Assembly (NCBI GenBank): GCA_964517795.1
Contig: CAZFDE010000056.1
Span: forward strand, 1-17,157
Direction: 5' to 3'
DNA length: 17,157 nucleotides
Origin: CAZFDE01 sp964517795
GTDB lineage: Bacteria; Planctomycetota; Phycisphaerae; Sedimentisphaerales; Anaerobacaceae
Shown here: one piece after another, positions 1 to 7,363 of the stretch
Numbering within the stretch: the first letter of the stretch is position 1
How the letters are laid out: the number at the start of each line of letters is the position of its first letter
Notes under the pieces: model-generated
Database searches by the model: none
Seen by the model: only the letters and a program-made list of their open reading frames with translations
Told to the model about the DNA's origin: nothing
Program-made: the position numbers and the translations under genes

Positions 1-264
1 TTACCTCACCAACAAGCTGATAGGTGATAGGCCGCGCCTGTACCGATAAATCTTTGGTCATCGACCAGAAAATCAATGACATTATTTGGTATTAATGCCC
101 CTTTCGAGACGCTATCCCAAAGTACAGGGTACGTTACCTATCCGTTCCTAACCCTTTCGCCACTAACTTTTCCTTAGATTACTCTGTAGAAAAGTTCGTT
201 CGACTTGCATGTCTTAGCCACGCCGCCAGCGTTCGTTCTGAGCCAGGATCAAACCCTTCAGGTT
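1..264 (-). rRNA. 16S ribosomal RNA, 5' portion (partial)
   Basis: The reverse complement contains the universal 5' landmark AGGGTTTGATCCTGGCTCAG (complement of 238-257), followed by the conserved stretch leading to ACATGCAAGTCGAACG, and near the window edge the conserved TCAGCTTGTTGGTGAGGTAA segment. Counting back from the landmark (E. coli positions 8-27) puts the mature 5' end near base 264. Only about the first 264 of roughly 1,500 nt are present; the rest lies left of the window. The landmark has G where most bacteria have A at E. coli position 10, a variant seen in planctomycetes and relatives. The gene is read leftward, away from all protein genes here. Confidence 0.97.
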
Positions 265-379
265 TGTATCGCTGGAACCGTTCTCGGCAATATCTGTGAG
301 CAACCGAAGTCGCTGCCGCGATCGCCGAAGAACGGATACCTTCAAAAGAATTTAAAGGCTCACATTCGATCATAAGCAT

Positions 380-455
380 CGAAAGTGAAAATAAACATCA
401 CATTTGTTATTACCGGCGATTTCAGTCTTATCTAAAAAGGCCGGCATCACTTTCG
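380..455 (-). repeat. Inverted repeat in the rRNA leader, possible processing stem
   Basis: The arms CGAAAGTGA (380-388) and TCACTTTCG (447-455) are perfect 9-bp complements and enclose a smaller pair, CCGGC (413-417) and GCCGG (440-444). In the leader RNA this would form a stem with a branched or nested apex about 115 nt upstream of mature 16S. A role in pre-rRNA folding or RNase cleavage is inferred from position only. Confidence 0.45.
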
Positions 456-481
456 CTGCTGATTTGGCTTAACTGTTTACT

Positions 482-493
482 TGTCAAAGAGCA
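482..493 (-). promoter_or_regulatory. boxA rRNA antitermination element
   Basis: On the minus strand this reads TGCTCTTTGACA, differing at one base from the E. coli rrn boxA core TGCTCTTTAACA. BoxA in the leader RNA binds NusB-S10 and protects rRNA transcription from Rho termination. It lies between the promoter and 16S, as expected. The embedded TTGACA could be mistaken for a -35 box, but no -10 follows at a suitable distance. Confidence 0.8.
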
Positions 494-507
494 CTGCAAA
501 TAAAGAA

Positions 508-551
508 GTGGTCAGGTAACAACATATAGATCACGTTATTGACTTGACCAC
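508..551 (-). repeat. boxB-like inverted repeat at the start of the rRNA leader
   Basis: GTGGTCA (508-514) and TGACCAC (545-551) are perfect 7-bp complements, and inside them TAAC (517-520) can pair with GTTA (535-538). The hairpin would form right at the 5' end of the rRNA transcript and immediately before boxA, the classic boxB-boxA order of antitermination regions. Confidence 0.5.
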
Positions 552-560
552 AGAAATTCA

Positions 561-589
561 ATTGTAGAGCAAAAACCCAAGGTCGTCAA
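561..589 (-). promoter_or_regulatory. rRNA operon promoter
   Basis: On the minus strand, TTGACG (-35, complement of 584-589) is separated by exactly 17 bp from TACAAT (-10, complement of 561-566). Transcription should start near 553-555. Five of six bases match the sigma-70 consensus in each box. It is the only strong promoter seen upstream of the 16S gene in this window. Confidence 0.85.
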
Positions 590-600
590 GGGTTCAAGTG

Positions 601-631
601 AAAAAAATTAAAAATTTTTTATTTTTTTTTA
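601..631 (-). promoter_or_regulatory. A/T-only tract upstream of the rRNA promoter (UP-element-like)
   Basis: Thirty-one consecutive A/T bases form an A-rich half followed by a T-rich half, starting about 11 bp upstream of the rRNA -35 box. A/T tracts in this area bind the RNA polymerase alpha C-terminal domain and boost rRNA promoters. It also separates the rRNA promoter from the divergent lipoprotein gene and could influence both. Function is inferred from position and composition. Confidence 0.5.
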
Positions 632-672
632 TCCGGGGCAATCAGACCGAAATTCGACCGTTTTATTGGTGA

Positions 673-701
673 TTGTATTGATACGGTATTTCGATTATAC
701 T
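673..701 (+). promoter_or_regulatory. Candidate promoter of the FlgI-like lipoprotein gene
   Basis: TATACT (696-701) matches five of six bases of the -10 consensus. TTGTAT (673-678) is 17 bp upstream but matches only the first three bases of the -35 consensus. A better-looking TTGATA (678-683) would leave a spacer of only 12 bp. The start codon is about 50 nt downstream of the predicted transcript start. Confidence 0.4.
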
Positions 702-756
702 TTGGGCTAAATTCTGGTATATATGTGTTTTTTGATAAAAGAACAGGCAGGTTAAC

Positions 757-2391
757 ATGGGAAAAAAATACTGGATATGTGTGTTTATCATCGGGTTATT
801 GCTATTTACAGGTTGTGTGGAGCAGCAAGCGGTGGATTCCGTTGACCTTGATTTGCCAGAGGAATCCAACGATTTAGGTCAAACAATCGGGGATCTGGCA
901 GAAATATTCGCTCAGGGCGCCCAGCCGGTACAGGGATACGGATTAGTGGGCGAACTCAAAGGCACCGGTTCGATCGAATGCCCTGTCGAAGTGCGTAACT
1001 ATCTGAAACAATATATGTTACAACAATTACCGGCCGGCATATTGGATCCAGACAAATTTATTGACAGCAAAAATACCGCCGTTGTTTCCTTGTACGGGAT
1101 TATGCCGGGACTACCTTCTAAAGGCGATCAATTTGACATATTCGTCACCCCGCTTTCCGGAACACAAACCACATCTCTGCAAGACGGCGTACTCTATGGC
1201 GCCAACATGAAAAAAGCCGGCACATTCGGCCTGACGATCAAAGATGTTGCAAAAGCCGAAGGGCCGCTTTTTTTTGATACAACAACAGAGCAACCGAATT
1301 TCCTGGCCGGATATATTCTCAACGGCGGATTTGTACTGGATGAATACAACCTAACCATTTCCTTAAAAGAACCCGATTATCGGGCCGCTGCAAAAATTCG
1401 AAACAAGATCAATGAACGCTTCGGCAAAGATATCGCCGAGGCACCTTCTCCGGGCCTATTAAACGTGGATATCCCAAAAGAATACAATCGGCAAAAATTC
1501 AGATTTTTTGCATTATTGCGATCGGTATATATCGATGAAAATCGTGCATTGATGAAAGAACGAATTCAGAACAATATTACCCAATTAGTTTCTGCAGAAA
1601 ATAAATTTAAATACGAAGTCGCCCTGGAAGCCATCGGAACACCCGCAATAAAAAAACTGCAGTTATTGCTGAATTCATCTCAAGCGTCTGTACGTTTCAG
1701 TGCTGCCCGCTGCTTATTAAATATCGGCGACGATGCCGGGCTGGAATACCTTCGAAAAACAGCATTCGACCCCCAATCTAAATTCCGTATCGCGGCCTTG
1801 GAAGCAATCACGCTTCGCGCTCGATATAACGATGCCGTATCGGTTGCGAGACGCCTGCTGCGCGATGAGCATTTGCAAATGCGTTTAGCGGCATATGAAA
1901 ACCTTCGCGAACTTAACGATATCACGATCAAGCAAGCCGTCGTCTCAAATACCTTTTATCTGGAGCATATTCCTTCCAGTTCACCGAGCATGGTATTTGC
2001 ATCGCGCCAAGGCGATCCACGGATTGCCCTGTTCGGCAAACACATTCGGCTCAAAGAAGATATTTTTGTTGAATCCGATGATGGAACAATCACGTTGAAC
2101 GCAGTTGCCGGTACCGAACACGTCAATATTATTCGCAGACATTCGAACCGTCCCGATGTGCTGATCCGTATGAAATCCTCATTCGATTTATCCGATATTA
2201 TTCGGATTTTGTGCGAGGAACCCATCGAAAAAGACGGGCAAATGGTCGCCGGATTAGGTGTTCGGTATTATGAAATGATCAGCTTGCTGATGAAAATGGC
2301 TCAAAAAGAGGCTTTTGATGCCGAATTTTATACCGGCCCGCTTCCCGGCCAAGGGTTAATTATCAAGCCCGAACGTTCCCACGACCGATAA
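757..2391 (+). CDS. Lipoprotein with FlgI (flagellar P-ring)-like domain and HEAT-like repeats
   Basis: The 544-residue protein begins with a lipoprotein signal peptide: Lys3-Lys4, a hydrophobic stretch, and LFTGC with the acylated Cys at 20. Residues ~44-260 resemble FlgI: QGYGLVGELKGTGS matches the FlgI pattern GYGLVvGLxGTGD, and the NTAVVSLYGIMPGLPSKGDQ region and SLQDGVLYGANMK parallel the FlgI NVAAVxVTAxLPPFxxxGQ and SLRGGTLLMTPLK blocks. Residues ~280-390 look like HEAT/armadillo helices (VRFSAARCLLNIGDDAGLEYL, FRIAALEAI, MRLAAYENL). A further domain of unknown type fills 400-544. FlgI proper forms the periplasmic P ring, is shorter and is not normally a lipoprotein. No flagellar gene is nearby, so a structural role outside the flagellum or a divergent P ring are both possible. 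A weak AGGCAGG precedes the ATG. The SMC gene follows after 89 bp. FlgI similarity is fairly confident; function is not known. Confidence 0.75.
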   Translation: MGKKYWICVFIIGLLLFTGCVEQQAVDSVDLDLPEESNDLGQTIGDLAEIFAQGAQPVQGYGLVGELKGTGSIECPVEVRNYLKQYMLQQLPAGILDPDKFIDSKNTAVVSLYGIMPGLPSKGDQFDIFVTPLSGTQTTSLQDGVLYGANMKKAGTFGLTIKDVAKAEGPLFFDTTTEQPNFLAGYILNGGFVLDEYNLTISLKEPDYRAAAKIRNKINERFGKDIAEAPSPGLLNVDIPKEYNRQKFRFFALLRSVYIDENRALMKERIQNNITQLVSAENKFKYEVALEAIGTPAIKKLQLLLNSSQASVRFSAARCLLNIGDDAGLEYLRKTAFDPQSKFRIAALEAITLRARYNDAVSVARRLLRDEHLQMRLAAYENLRELNDITIKQAVVSNTFYLEHIPSSSPSMVFASRQGDPRIALFGKHIRLKEDIFVESDDGTITLNAVAGTEHVNIIRRHSNRPDVLIRMKSSFDLSDIIRILCEEPIEKDGQMVAGLGVRYYEMISLLMKMAQKEAFDAEFYTGPLPGQGLIIKPERSHDR

Positions 2392-2400
2392 TACTATGGT

Positions 2401-2418
2401 GTTTTTACTCTGAAAAAC
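2401..2418. repeat. Short A/T hairpin between lipoprotein and SMC genes
   Basis: GTTTTT (2401-2406) and AAAAAC (2413-2418) can pair around a 6-nt loop, nine bases after the lipoprotein stop codon. The stem is weak and has no U-tract behind it, so a terminator role is doubtful. Nothing else clear is seen in 2392-2470. Confidence 0.2.
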
Positions 2419-2480
2419 AGATTCAAACCACGTTAATGATGGACAGATGGGTGTTTTCTTAGAATGCAGTAAGGAGAAAA

Positions 2481-5400
2481 ATGAGACTTGAAAAAATCGT
2501 ACTGGAGGGCTTCAAGAGCTTTGCCGACAAAACGGAATTTGTTTTTGACCAGCCGGTAACCGCCATCGTCGGCCCCAACGGTTGCGGCAAAAGCAATGTG
2601 GTCGATGCGATGAAATGGGTGCTTGGCGAACAAAGCGTCAAAAGCCTTCGCAGCGGCCATATGGCGGATGTCATCTTCAGCGGCAGCAGCAGTCGCAAAC
2701 CGCTCGGTTCGGCGGCCGTGTCCATTGTTCTGTCGAATAAAAATCGAACGCTGGCGATCGATGCCGACGAAGTCCAGATCAGTCGGCGTATTTTCAAAAG
2801 CGGCGAATGCGAATATCGCCTCAACAACAAAATCTGCCGCTTAAAAGATATCCGTGAAATGCTGATGGATACCGGGCTGGGGGTCAAAGCCTATGCCTTT
2901 ATCGAGCAGGGTCAGGTGGAGCGGCTTTTGACAGCTTCCAAGCAGGACCGACGGGTGATTTTCGAAGAAGCCGCCGGCATCAGCAAATACAAGGCTCATA
3001 AAAAAGAAGCCATTCGAAAACTCGACCGTACCGAACAAAATTTGCTGCGTCTGGCGGATATTCTCAACGAAGTCCAGAAACAACTGCGCAGCGTCAAACT
3101 GGCGGCCGGTAAAGCACGCAATTACCTGGAATATACAGAACGCCTAAAATCGCTTCAGATGAATTATTCCCTCGCCGAATATGCCAAGATCAATGCCAAG
3201 GACAAAGAGGTGCAGCACCGCCTGGGCGACTTGCAGCAAACCTATGCCCAAATCACAGCCGATATTTCCAAAACGGAAAGCCTGATCAGCGAATTGGGTA
3301 ACCAACGGATCGAGGCCGAAAACGATCTGAACCAGACCGACAACCGGCTGGTATCGGTTCAAAGCAAAATCGAACAGCAACTTCAAAAGATCGATTTTTT
3401 GCAGACCCGAATCAACGAATTTACCGAGCGTAAAACAGCGCTTGAGAAACGGATTGAGTCGATGGCCACCCGCCAACAGGATATCGAGCAGCAACACCAG
3501 CAGGTCAATCAGGAACTGTCTGAAAATGAATCGATTCTCAAAGACAAACAAGAACAATTAACGGGACTGCAGGACCAGGCCGCACAACTGGCTCGAGATT
3601 GTTCGGCAATTGCTTCTCAATTGGAGGATGAAAAATCCGGTATCATCGATATTGTCCGGCGTACCGCGCAACTGCACAATGAACTGCAAAGCATCACAGT
3701 CCACCGTGATACACTGGCCAGTCAGAAAGACCGCTTAAACGGCAGAGCATCGAGCGCTAAATCGGAACTCGAAGCATTGTTAACCGAAAAAGCGCAATAT
3801 AGCGAACGCCATCGCGATATCGAAAGTGTGCTCGACGAACTGCAGCAGCGACTGGATGAAAAACAACAAACTATCAATACGTTAGAGGCACAGATTGTCC
3901 AACAAACCCAAACACTTTCCCAGCACAAGGAAACCAAAAGCGCCTTATCCAGTGAGTTCTCGATCCTTTCGGATATGCAAACCCGCCGCGAGGGGATTAA
4001 CCAGGCCGTCAAAGAAATTCTTAATCAGCGCGTCTCTACTGAGGGCTTTCGCTATGTCGTTGGCCTTTTGGCGGATATTATCGAAGCGGACATGCGGTAT
4101 TCAACCGCGGTCGAGGCGGCACTGGAAGGTCGGGCGGATTCTCTGATCGTTGGCGATCTCGACCCCATTCTTTGTGACGAAAAAAGCATTACCGAACTGG
4201 GCGGACGGCTTCATTTTATTGACGCCAGTCGATGCCGGCCGTTCAGCGATACAAAGGATCTCTCGATATATCCGACGATTCGCGGGCGGTTGGCTGAATT
4301 TGCCCGAACGCAAGCAGATTTCCAGGACTTACTCTGGTCGCTGCTGGGCAACGTACTGATCGTGGATTCACTGACTGAGGCGGTTAAGCTAAGCAAGATT
4401 CTCGGCAATCAGTATGATTTTGTAACCCCGCAAGGGGCGTTTTACAGCAGTCGCGGCGTCATTAAAATCGGTCCTGTCGGCAAGGCCGAAGGATTGATCT
4501 CCCGCAAGAGCCGGCTTCGCCAGCTCGAAGACGCGATTGATAATATTCAACATGAGATTCAGCAGCGGACCACGCAAATCGCTGAAGACCAGCAGAAAAA
4601 AGAACACCTGGTCGAATTGTGTAAAGAATTGCGGACTGCCGTTTACGAAGCCAACACTGAAAAAATGCAGAGTGAATCGAAGATGGGCTCCCTGGAACAG
4701 CAAATCCAGCGGTTGCGTAAAGAACAGCCCCTGATCACCGGGGAAATCGACGTGCTTGAATCACAGATCGCACAATCCGTCAAAAAAGAATACGAATCCA
4801 AGCAGCAGCTTGAAGAGCTTGAAACGGTCAACCAGGAACGCTCGACCCATATCGAAAAACTGCAAGCCGACCTTGAGGCCGCGCAAACGCAGCAACGTCA
4901 GATCGAGCAGCAATTAGCCGACATGCGGGTTGAATCCGGCCAGTTGCGCGAACGCCAGCAGTCGTTGAAACAAAGCCTCAGTCATTTCGACCACCAAATG
5001 CAGCAAAGCAGGGACGAAACGACGCACGCCAGAGCCGAAATCGACGAATGTGAAAAACAATCGCAACAGGCCTGCCGCGACATTCTGGAATGTGAAAGCA
5101 CCGTATCCGATTCGTTTGTCGAAAAGGAAGATCGCCAAAACAACAGCCGGCAACTGCATGAACAGGTGGAATCGCTGTTGCAGCAGCAGCGGCAACACGA
5201 ACACGAACTGCGTCAGAAACGCCAGGAACAATCACAATACGATGAGAAAATCAGTGAACTCAAGGTCGAGCTGGGGCAGCTCGAGGTCAAATGCCAGGAC
5301 CTGGTCGAGCGGGTCCGCGACGAATTGTCCGTCGAATTGGAAGAGGCCTTCCAGCAATACGGCGAACAGGATGTGGACTGGGAGACGGTTCGCACCGAGA

Positions 5401-6056
5401 TGACCGAGCTTCGCGGTAAAATCGAACGGCTCGGCAATGTCAACGTTGACGCCATCAAAGAGCAGGAGGAACTGGAGCAACGCAATGAATTTCTCAGTAC
5501 CCAGGTCGAAGACCTCCAGCACAGCAAACATCAGCTCGAACAATTAATCGGACGGTTGAATAAAGTCAGCCGTGAAAAATTTGCGGAAACGTTCGAACAG
5601 GTGCGTCTGAACTTCCAGGAGATCTTCCGCAAACTGTTCGGCGGCGGCAAGGCCGACATTTTGATCGAAGATACGGAAGATATTCTCGAAGCCGGTATCG
5701 AGATCATGGCCAAACCACCCGGCAAGGAAACTCGCAGCATCGCCCTGCTCAGCGGCGGCGAAAAATCCATGACGGCCATCGCCCTGCTGTTCTCGGTCTT
5801 CAAAAGCAAACCCTCGCCGTTCTGCTTTCTTGACGAGGTGGATGCGGCTTTGGATGAAGCGAATAATGAGCGATTCAATCAGATCATCCGCGAATTTCAG
5901 AAGGAATCGCAATTCATCATTATTACACATGCCAAGCGAACCATGAGCATGGCGAATGTTCTATTTGGCATAACGATGCAGGTCCGCGGTGTTAGTAAAA
6001 AGATTTCCGTGAAATTTGACGGCGTTGAGGAATTTCAGGAAACAGCCGCCGCCTAA
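2481..6056 (+). CDS. smc: Chromosome segregation protein SMC
   Basis: The 1,191-residue protein has the complete SMC layout. The N-terminal head carries Walker A GPNGCGKSN (31-39, Lys37) and the Q-loop region IEQGQVERLL (141-150, Gln143). Long coiled coils at ~170-510 and ~670-1020 are rich in Gln, Glu and Lys. The hinge lies at ~520-670 (GFRYVVGLLADII onward). The C-terminal head has the ABC signature LLSGGEKSMTAIALLF (~1089) and Walker B FCFLDEVDAALDEAN (~1114). Length is normal for bacterial SMC (~1,150-1,200). SMC dimers work with ScpA and ScpB to extrude DNA loops and help chromosome segregation in the cytoplasm. AAGGAG (2471-2476) precedes the ATG by four bases, an adequate start signal. 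scpA and scpB are not in the window. No missing catalytic residue was noticed. Confidence 0.97.
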   Translation: MRLEKIVLEGFKSFADKTEFVFDQPVTAIVGPNGCGKSNVVDAMKWVLGEQSVKSLRSGHMADVIFSGSSSRKPLGSAAVSIVLSNKNRTLAIDADEVQISRRIFKSGECEYRLNNKICRLKDIREMLMDTGLGVKAYAFIEQGQVERLLTASKQDRRVIFEEAAGISKYKAHKKEAIRKLDRTEQNLLRLADILNEVQKQLRSVKLAAGKARNYLEYTERLKSLQMNYSLAEYAKINAKDKEVQHRLGDLQQTYAQITADISKTESLISELGNQRIEAENDLNQTDNRLVSVQSKIEQQLQKIDFLQTRINEFTERKTALEKRIESMATRQQDIEQQHQQVNQELSENESILKDKQEQLTGLQDQAAQLARDCSAIASQLEDEKSGIIDIVRRTAQLHNELQSITVHRDTLASQKDRLNGRASSAKSELEALLTEKAQYSERHRDIESVLDELQQRLDEKQQTINTLEAQIVQQTQTLSQHKETKSALSSEFSILSDMQTRREGINQAVKEILNQRVSTEGFRYVVGLLADIIEADMRYSTAVEAALEGRADSLIVGDLDPILCDEKSITELGGRLHFIDASRCRPFSDTKDLSIYPTIRGRLAEFARTQADFQDLLWSLLGNVLIVDSLTEAVKLSKILGNQYDFVTPQGAFYSSRGVIKIGPVGKAEGLISRKSRLRQLEDAIDNIQHEIQQRTTQIAEDQQKKEHLVELCKELRTAVYEANTEKMQSESKMGSLEQQIQRLRKEQPLITGEIDVLESQIAQSVKKEYESKQQLEELETVNQERSTHIEKLQADLEAAQTQQRQIEQQLADMRVESGQLRERQQSLKQSLSHFDHQMQQSRDETTHARAEIDECEKQSQQACRDILECESTVSDSFVEKEDRQNNSRQLHEQVESLLQQQRQHEHELRQKRQEQSQYDEKISELKVELGQLEVKCQDLVERVRDELSVELEEAFQQYGEQDVDWETVRTEMTELRGKIERLGNVNVDAIKEQEELEQRNEFLSTQVEDLQHSKHQLEQLIGRLNKVSREKFAETFEQVRLNFQEIFRKLFGGGKADILIEDTEDILEAGIEIMAKPPGKETRSIALLSGGEKSMTAIALLFSVFKSKPSPFCFLDEVDAALDEANNERFNQIIREFQKESQFIIITHAKRTMSMANVLFGITMQVRGVSKKISVKFDGVEEFQETAAA

Positions 6057-6081
6057 CCCCCCAAAACAGACCACAAAATCG

Positions 6082-6127
6082 CCAAAGGCCGGTATTTACG
6101 ACGGTTGACTGCTCTTTTCGGCTTTGG
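6082..6127. repeat. Inverted repeat between smc and the protease gene
   Basis: CCAAAG-g-CCG (6082-6091) pairs with CGG-CTTTGG (6119-6127): nine base pairs with one bulged G, around a 27-nt loop. It starts 25 nt after the SMC stop. No U-run follows, so it is not a textbook terminator. The right arm overlaps the putative -35 area of the next gene, so it could be an operator or a 3'-end stem of the smc message. Confidence 0.35.
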
Positions 6128-6151
6128 ATTTGGTCAGTAATATGGTATAAT
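6123..6151 (+). promoter_or_regulatory. Promoter of the protease gene, probably leaderless
   Basis: A perfect TATAAT stands at 6146-6151. TTTGGA at 6123-6128 is a partial -35 match (four of six) with 17-bp spacing. The predicted transcript start (~6158) coincides with the ATG at 6159, and no Shine-Dalgarno-like sequence is seen before the ATG, so the mRNA may be leaderless. Confidence 0.5.
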
Positions 6152-6158
6152 CATTGGT

Positions 6159-7352
6159 ATGAGCAGCAGAAGATACATCTTGTTTTGGCTTATTTTGATA
6201 TTCGCGTTAACCTGCGGGGCGGATATCTTCACCCACAAAGAAACGGGTAAGATACTGCACGGCTATTTGCTGATGCCGGACGAACAGGGAAAAACCTTTG
6301 CCCAAACCACTGAAAAGGGCAAGATCGGCATCGAATCGGAGCAATGGGACATTGTGTATGACGCCAACGGGCGTGATAAGAATGTTGCTGTTTTAACGAT
6401 CGAAGGCCAAATTCGTTACCAGATCGCAACCGATGCGTTTATCACCGGCTTGCATGATACCGTTAATAACGGTCCGTTGTTTATCCTGATCGAGATTGAC
6501 ACTCCCGGCGGCAGACTCGATCTGGCAGAACAGATGTGGGTCGCAATCTCGCAAGTACCCGTTTGTCCGGTGATCGGTTATATTAAAAGCGGTCCCCATG
6601 GCGGCGCGATTTCAGCAGGCGTGCCGATATCGCTGTCCTGCAGCAAATTGTTCATGGCCCCGGATACCGTGATCGGAGGCGCCACCGCATATATTCAAAC
6701 CGAAGAAGGCCCGAAAGATTTCAAAGAAGCATTCGGCGAAACCGTCGGTGAAAAATACACGTCGATCTGGCGGGCAAAGATGGCCACCGCCGCCGAAAGC
6801 CATGGACGTTCGCCGTTGCTAGCACAGGCAATGATCGATAAGGATATCGAAGTTATTGAAGTTGTCAAAGAGAACCAGCATTTTTTCATTGATCCGGTGA
6901 ATAAACAACCGGACCAGAAATTGATTAAAACGTGGAGTAAAAAAGATTTTATTTTAACCCTTACCGGCGCCGAAGCCGTTCAGTGCGGGATGGCCAACAA
7001 GGTTCTCGACTCCCGTCAGGCGGTGCTTGAGCACATGGGCGCGCCCGATGCGAACATCATAATCGACACCCATGTCGAAGAAGCGATGCGGCGGTTCGAA
7101 ATAGCCCAAAACCAATTTGACCGGATTGCCCAATCATTGGATTTTAAGATAAAAGAATTTCAGGGCCGACTTGCCGTCCCGCATGCGTTACGGATCCTGC
7201 GCGAAGCGAAAAGTGATTTCAACAAACTCGTCCGTTTGTCGAAGGAATTCGAGGACCTGCCGCTGGACACCGAGGCACTTCAACAGGAACTGAACACCAT
7301 CGAAACCCAAATCAAACAAATCAAAATCGAATCTCGCCGCCGCAAACGGTAA
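6159..7352 (+). CDS. Exported ClpP-fold serine protease, NfeD/S49-like, without NfeD C-terminal domain
   Basis: The 397-residue protein has an N-terminal hydrophobic signal (residues 6-19, ending ALTCGA), so it is probably periplasmic or membrane-tethered. The protease core at ~74-285 carries the oxyanion-type motif IEIDTPGGRLDLAEQ (111-125, as in the DTPGG of NfeD-type membrane serine proteases). The candidate nucleophile is Ser152 in GGAISAG, followed by MAPDTVIGGA (166-175). Lys199 in GEKYTSIW, upstream of the GRSP segment, is the likely catalytic lysine by analogy with the Pyrococcus 1510-N Ser-Lys pair (recalled, not aligned). Typical family members continue into several membrane helices and an NfeD OB-fold. 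This one ends in a charged helical or coiled-coil stretch (~305-397). It lies 102 bp after smc with its own promoter. Substrate unknown; degradation of a membrane protein partner is the family expectation. Confidence 0.75.
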   Translation: MSSRRYILFWLILIFALTCGADIFTHKETGKILHGYLLMPDEQGKTFAQTTEKGKIGIESEQWDIVYDANGRDKNVAVLTIEGQIRYQIATDAFITGLHDTVNNGPLFILIEIDTPGGRLDLAEQMWVAISQVPVCPVIGYIKSGPHGGAISAGVPISLSCSKLFMAPDTVIGGATAYIQTEEGPKDFKEAFGETVGEKYTSIWRAKMATAAESHGRSPLLAQAMIDKDIEVIEVVKENQHFFIDPVNKQPDQKLIKTWSKKDFILTLTGAEAVQCGMANKVLDSRQAVLEHMGAPDANIIIDTHVEEAMRRFEIAQNQFDRIAQSLDFKIKEFQGRLAVPHALRILREAKSDFNKLVRLSKEFEDLPLDTEALQQELNTIETQIKQIKIESRRRKR

Positions 7353-7363
7353 GCCAATCAGCG

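Larger units (their letters stand above)
265..554 (-). other. rRNA operon leader (pre-16S 5' transcribed spacer)
   Basis: The gene-free stretch between the 16S 5' end and the rRNA promoter is about 290 nt of untranslated leader. It carries a boxA element, a boxB-like inverted repeat, and a 9-bp perfect inverted repeat (380-388 CGAAAGTGA with 447-455 TCACTTTCG) that encloses a shorter CCGGC/GCCGG pair (413-417/440-444). Such stems are usual in rRNA leaders for antitermination, folding and RNase III processing. The short open frame at 179-379 overlaps 16S and leader and is not a gene. Confidence 0.8.

Noticed and set aside
179..379. 66-codon open frame on the minus strand
   Set aside because: It overlaps the 16S rRNA 5' end and its leader, and has no protein-like features.
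481..486. TTGACA on the minus strand as a second rRNA promoter -35 box
   Set aside because: No -10-like hexamer lies at 16-18 bp, and the bases are part of the boxA element.
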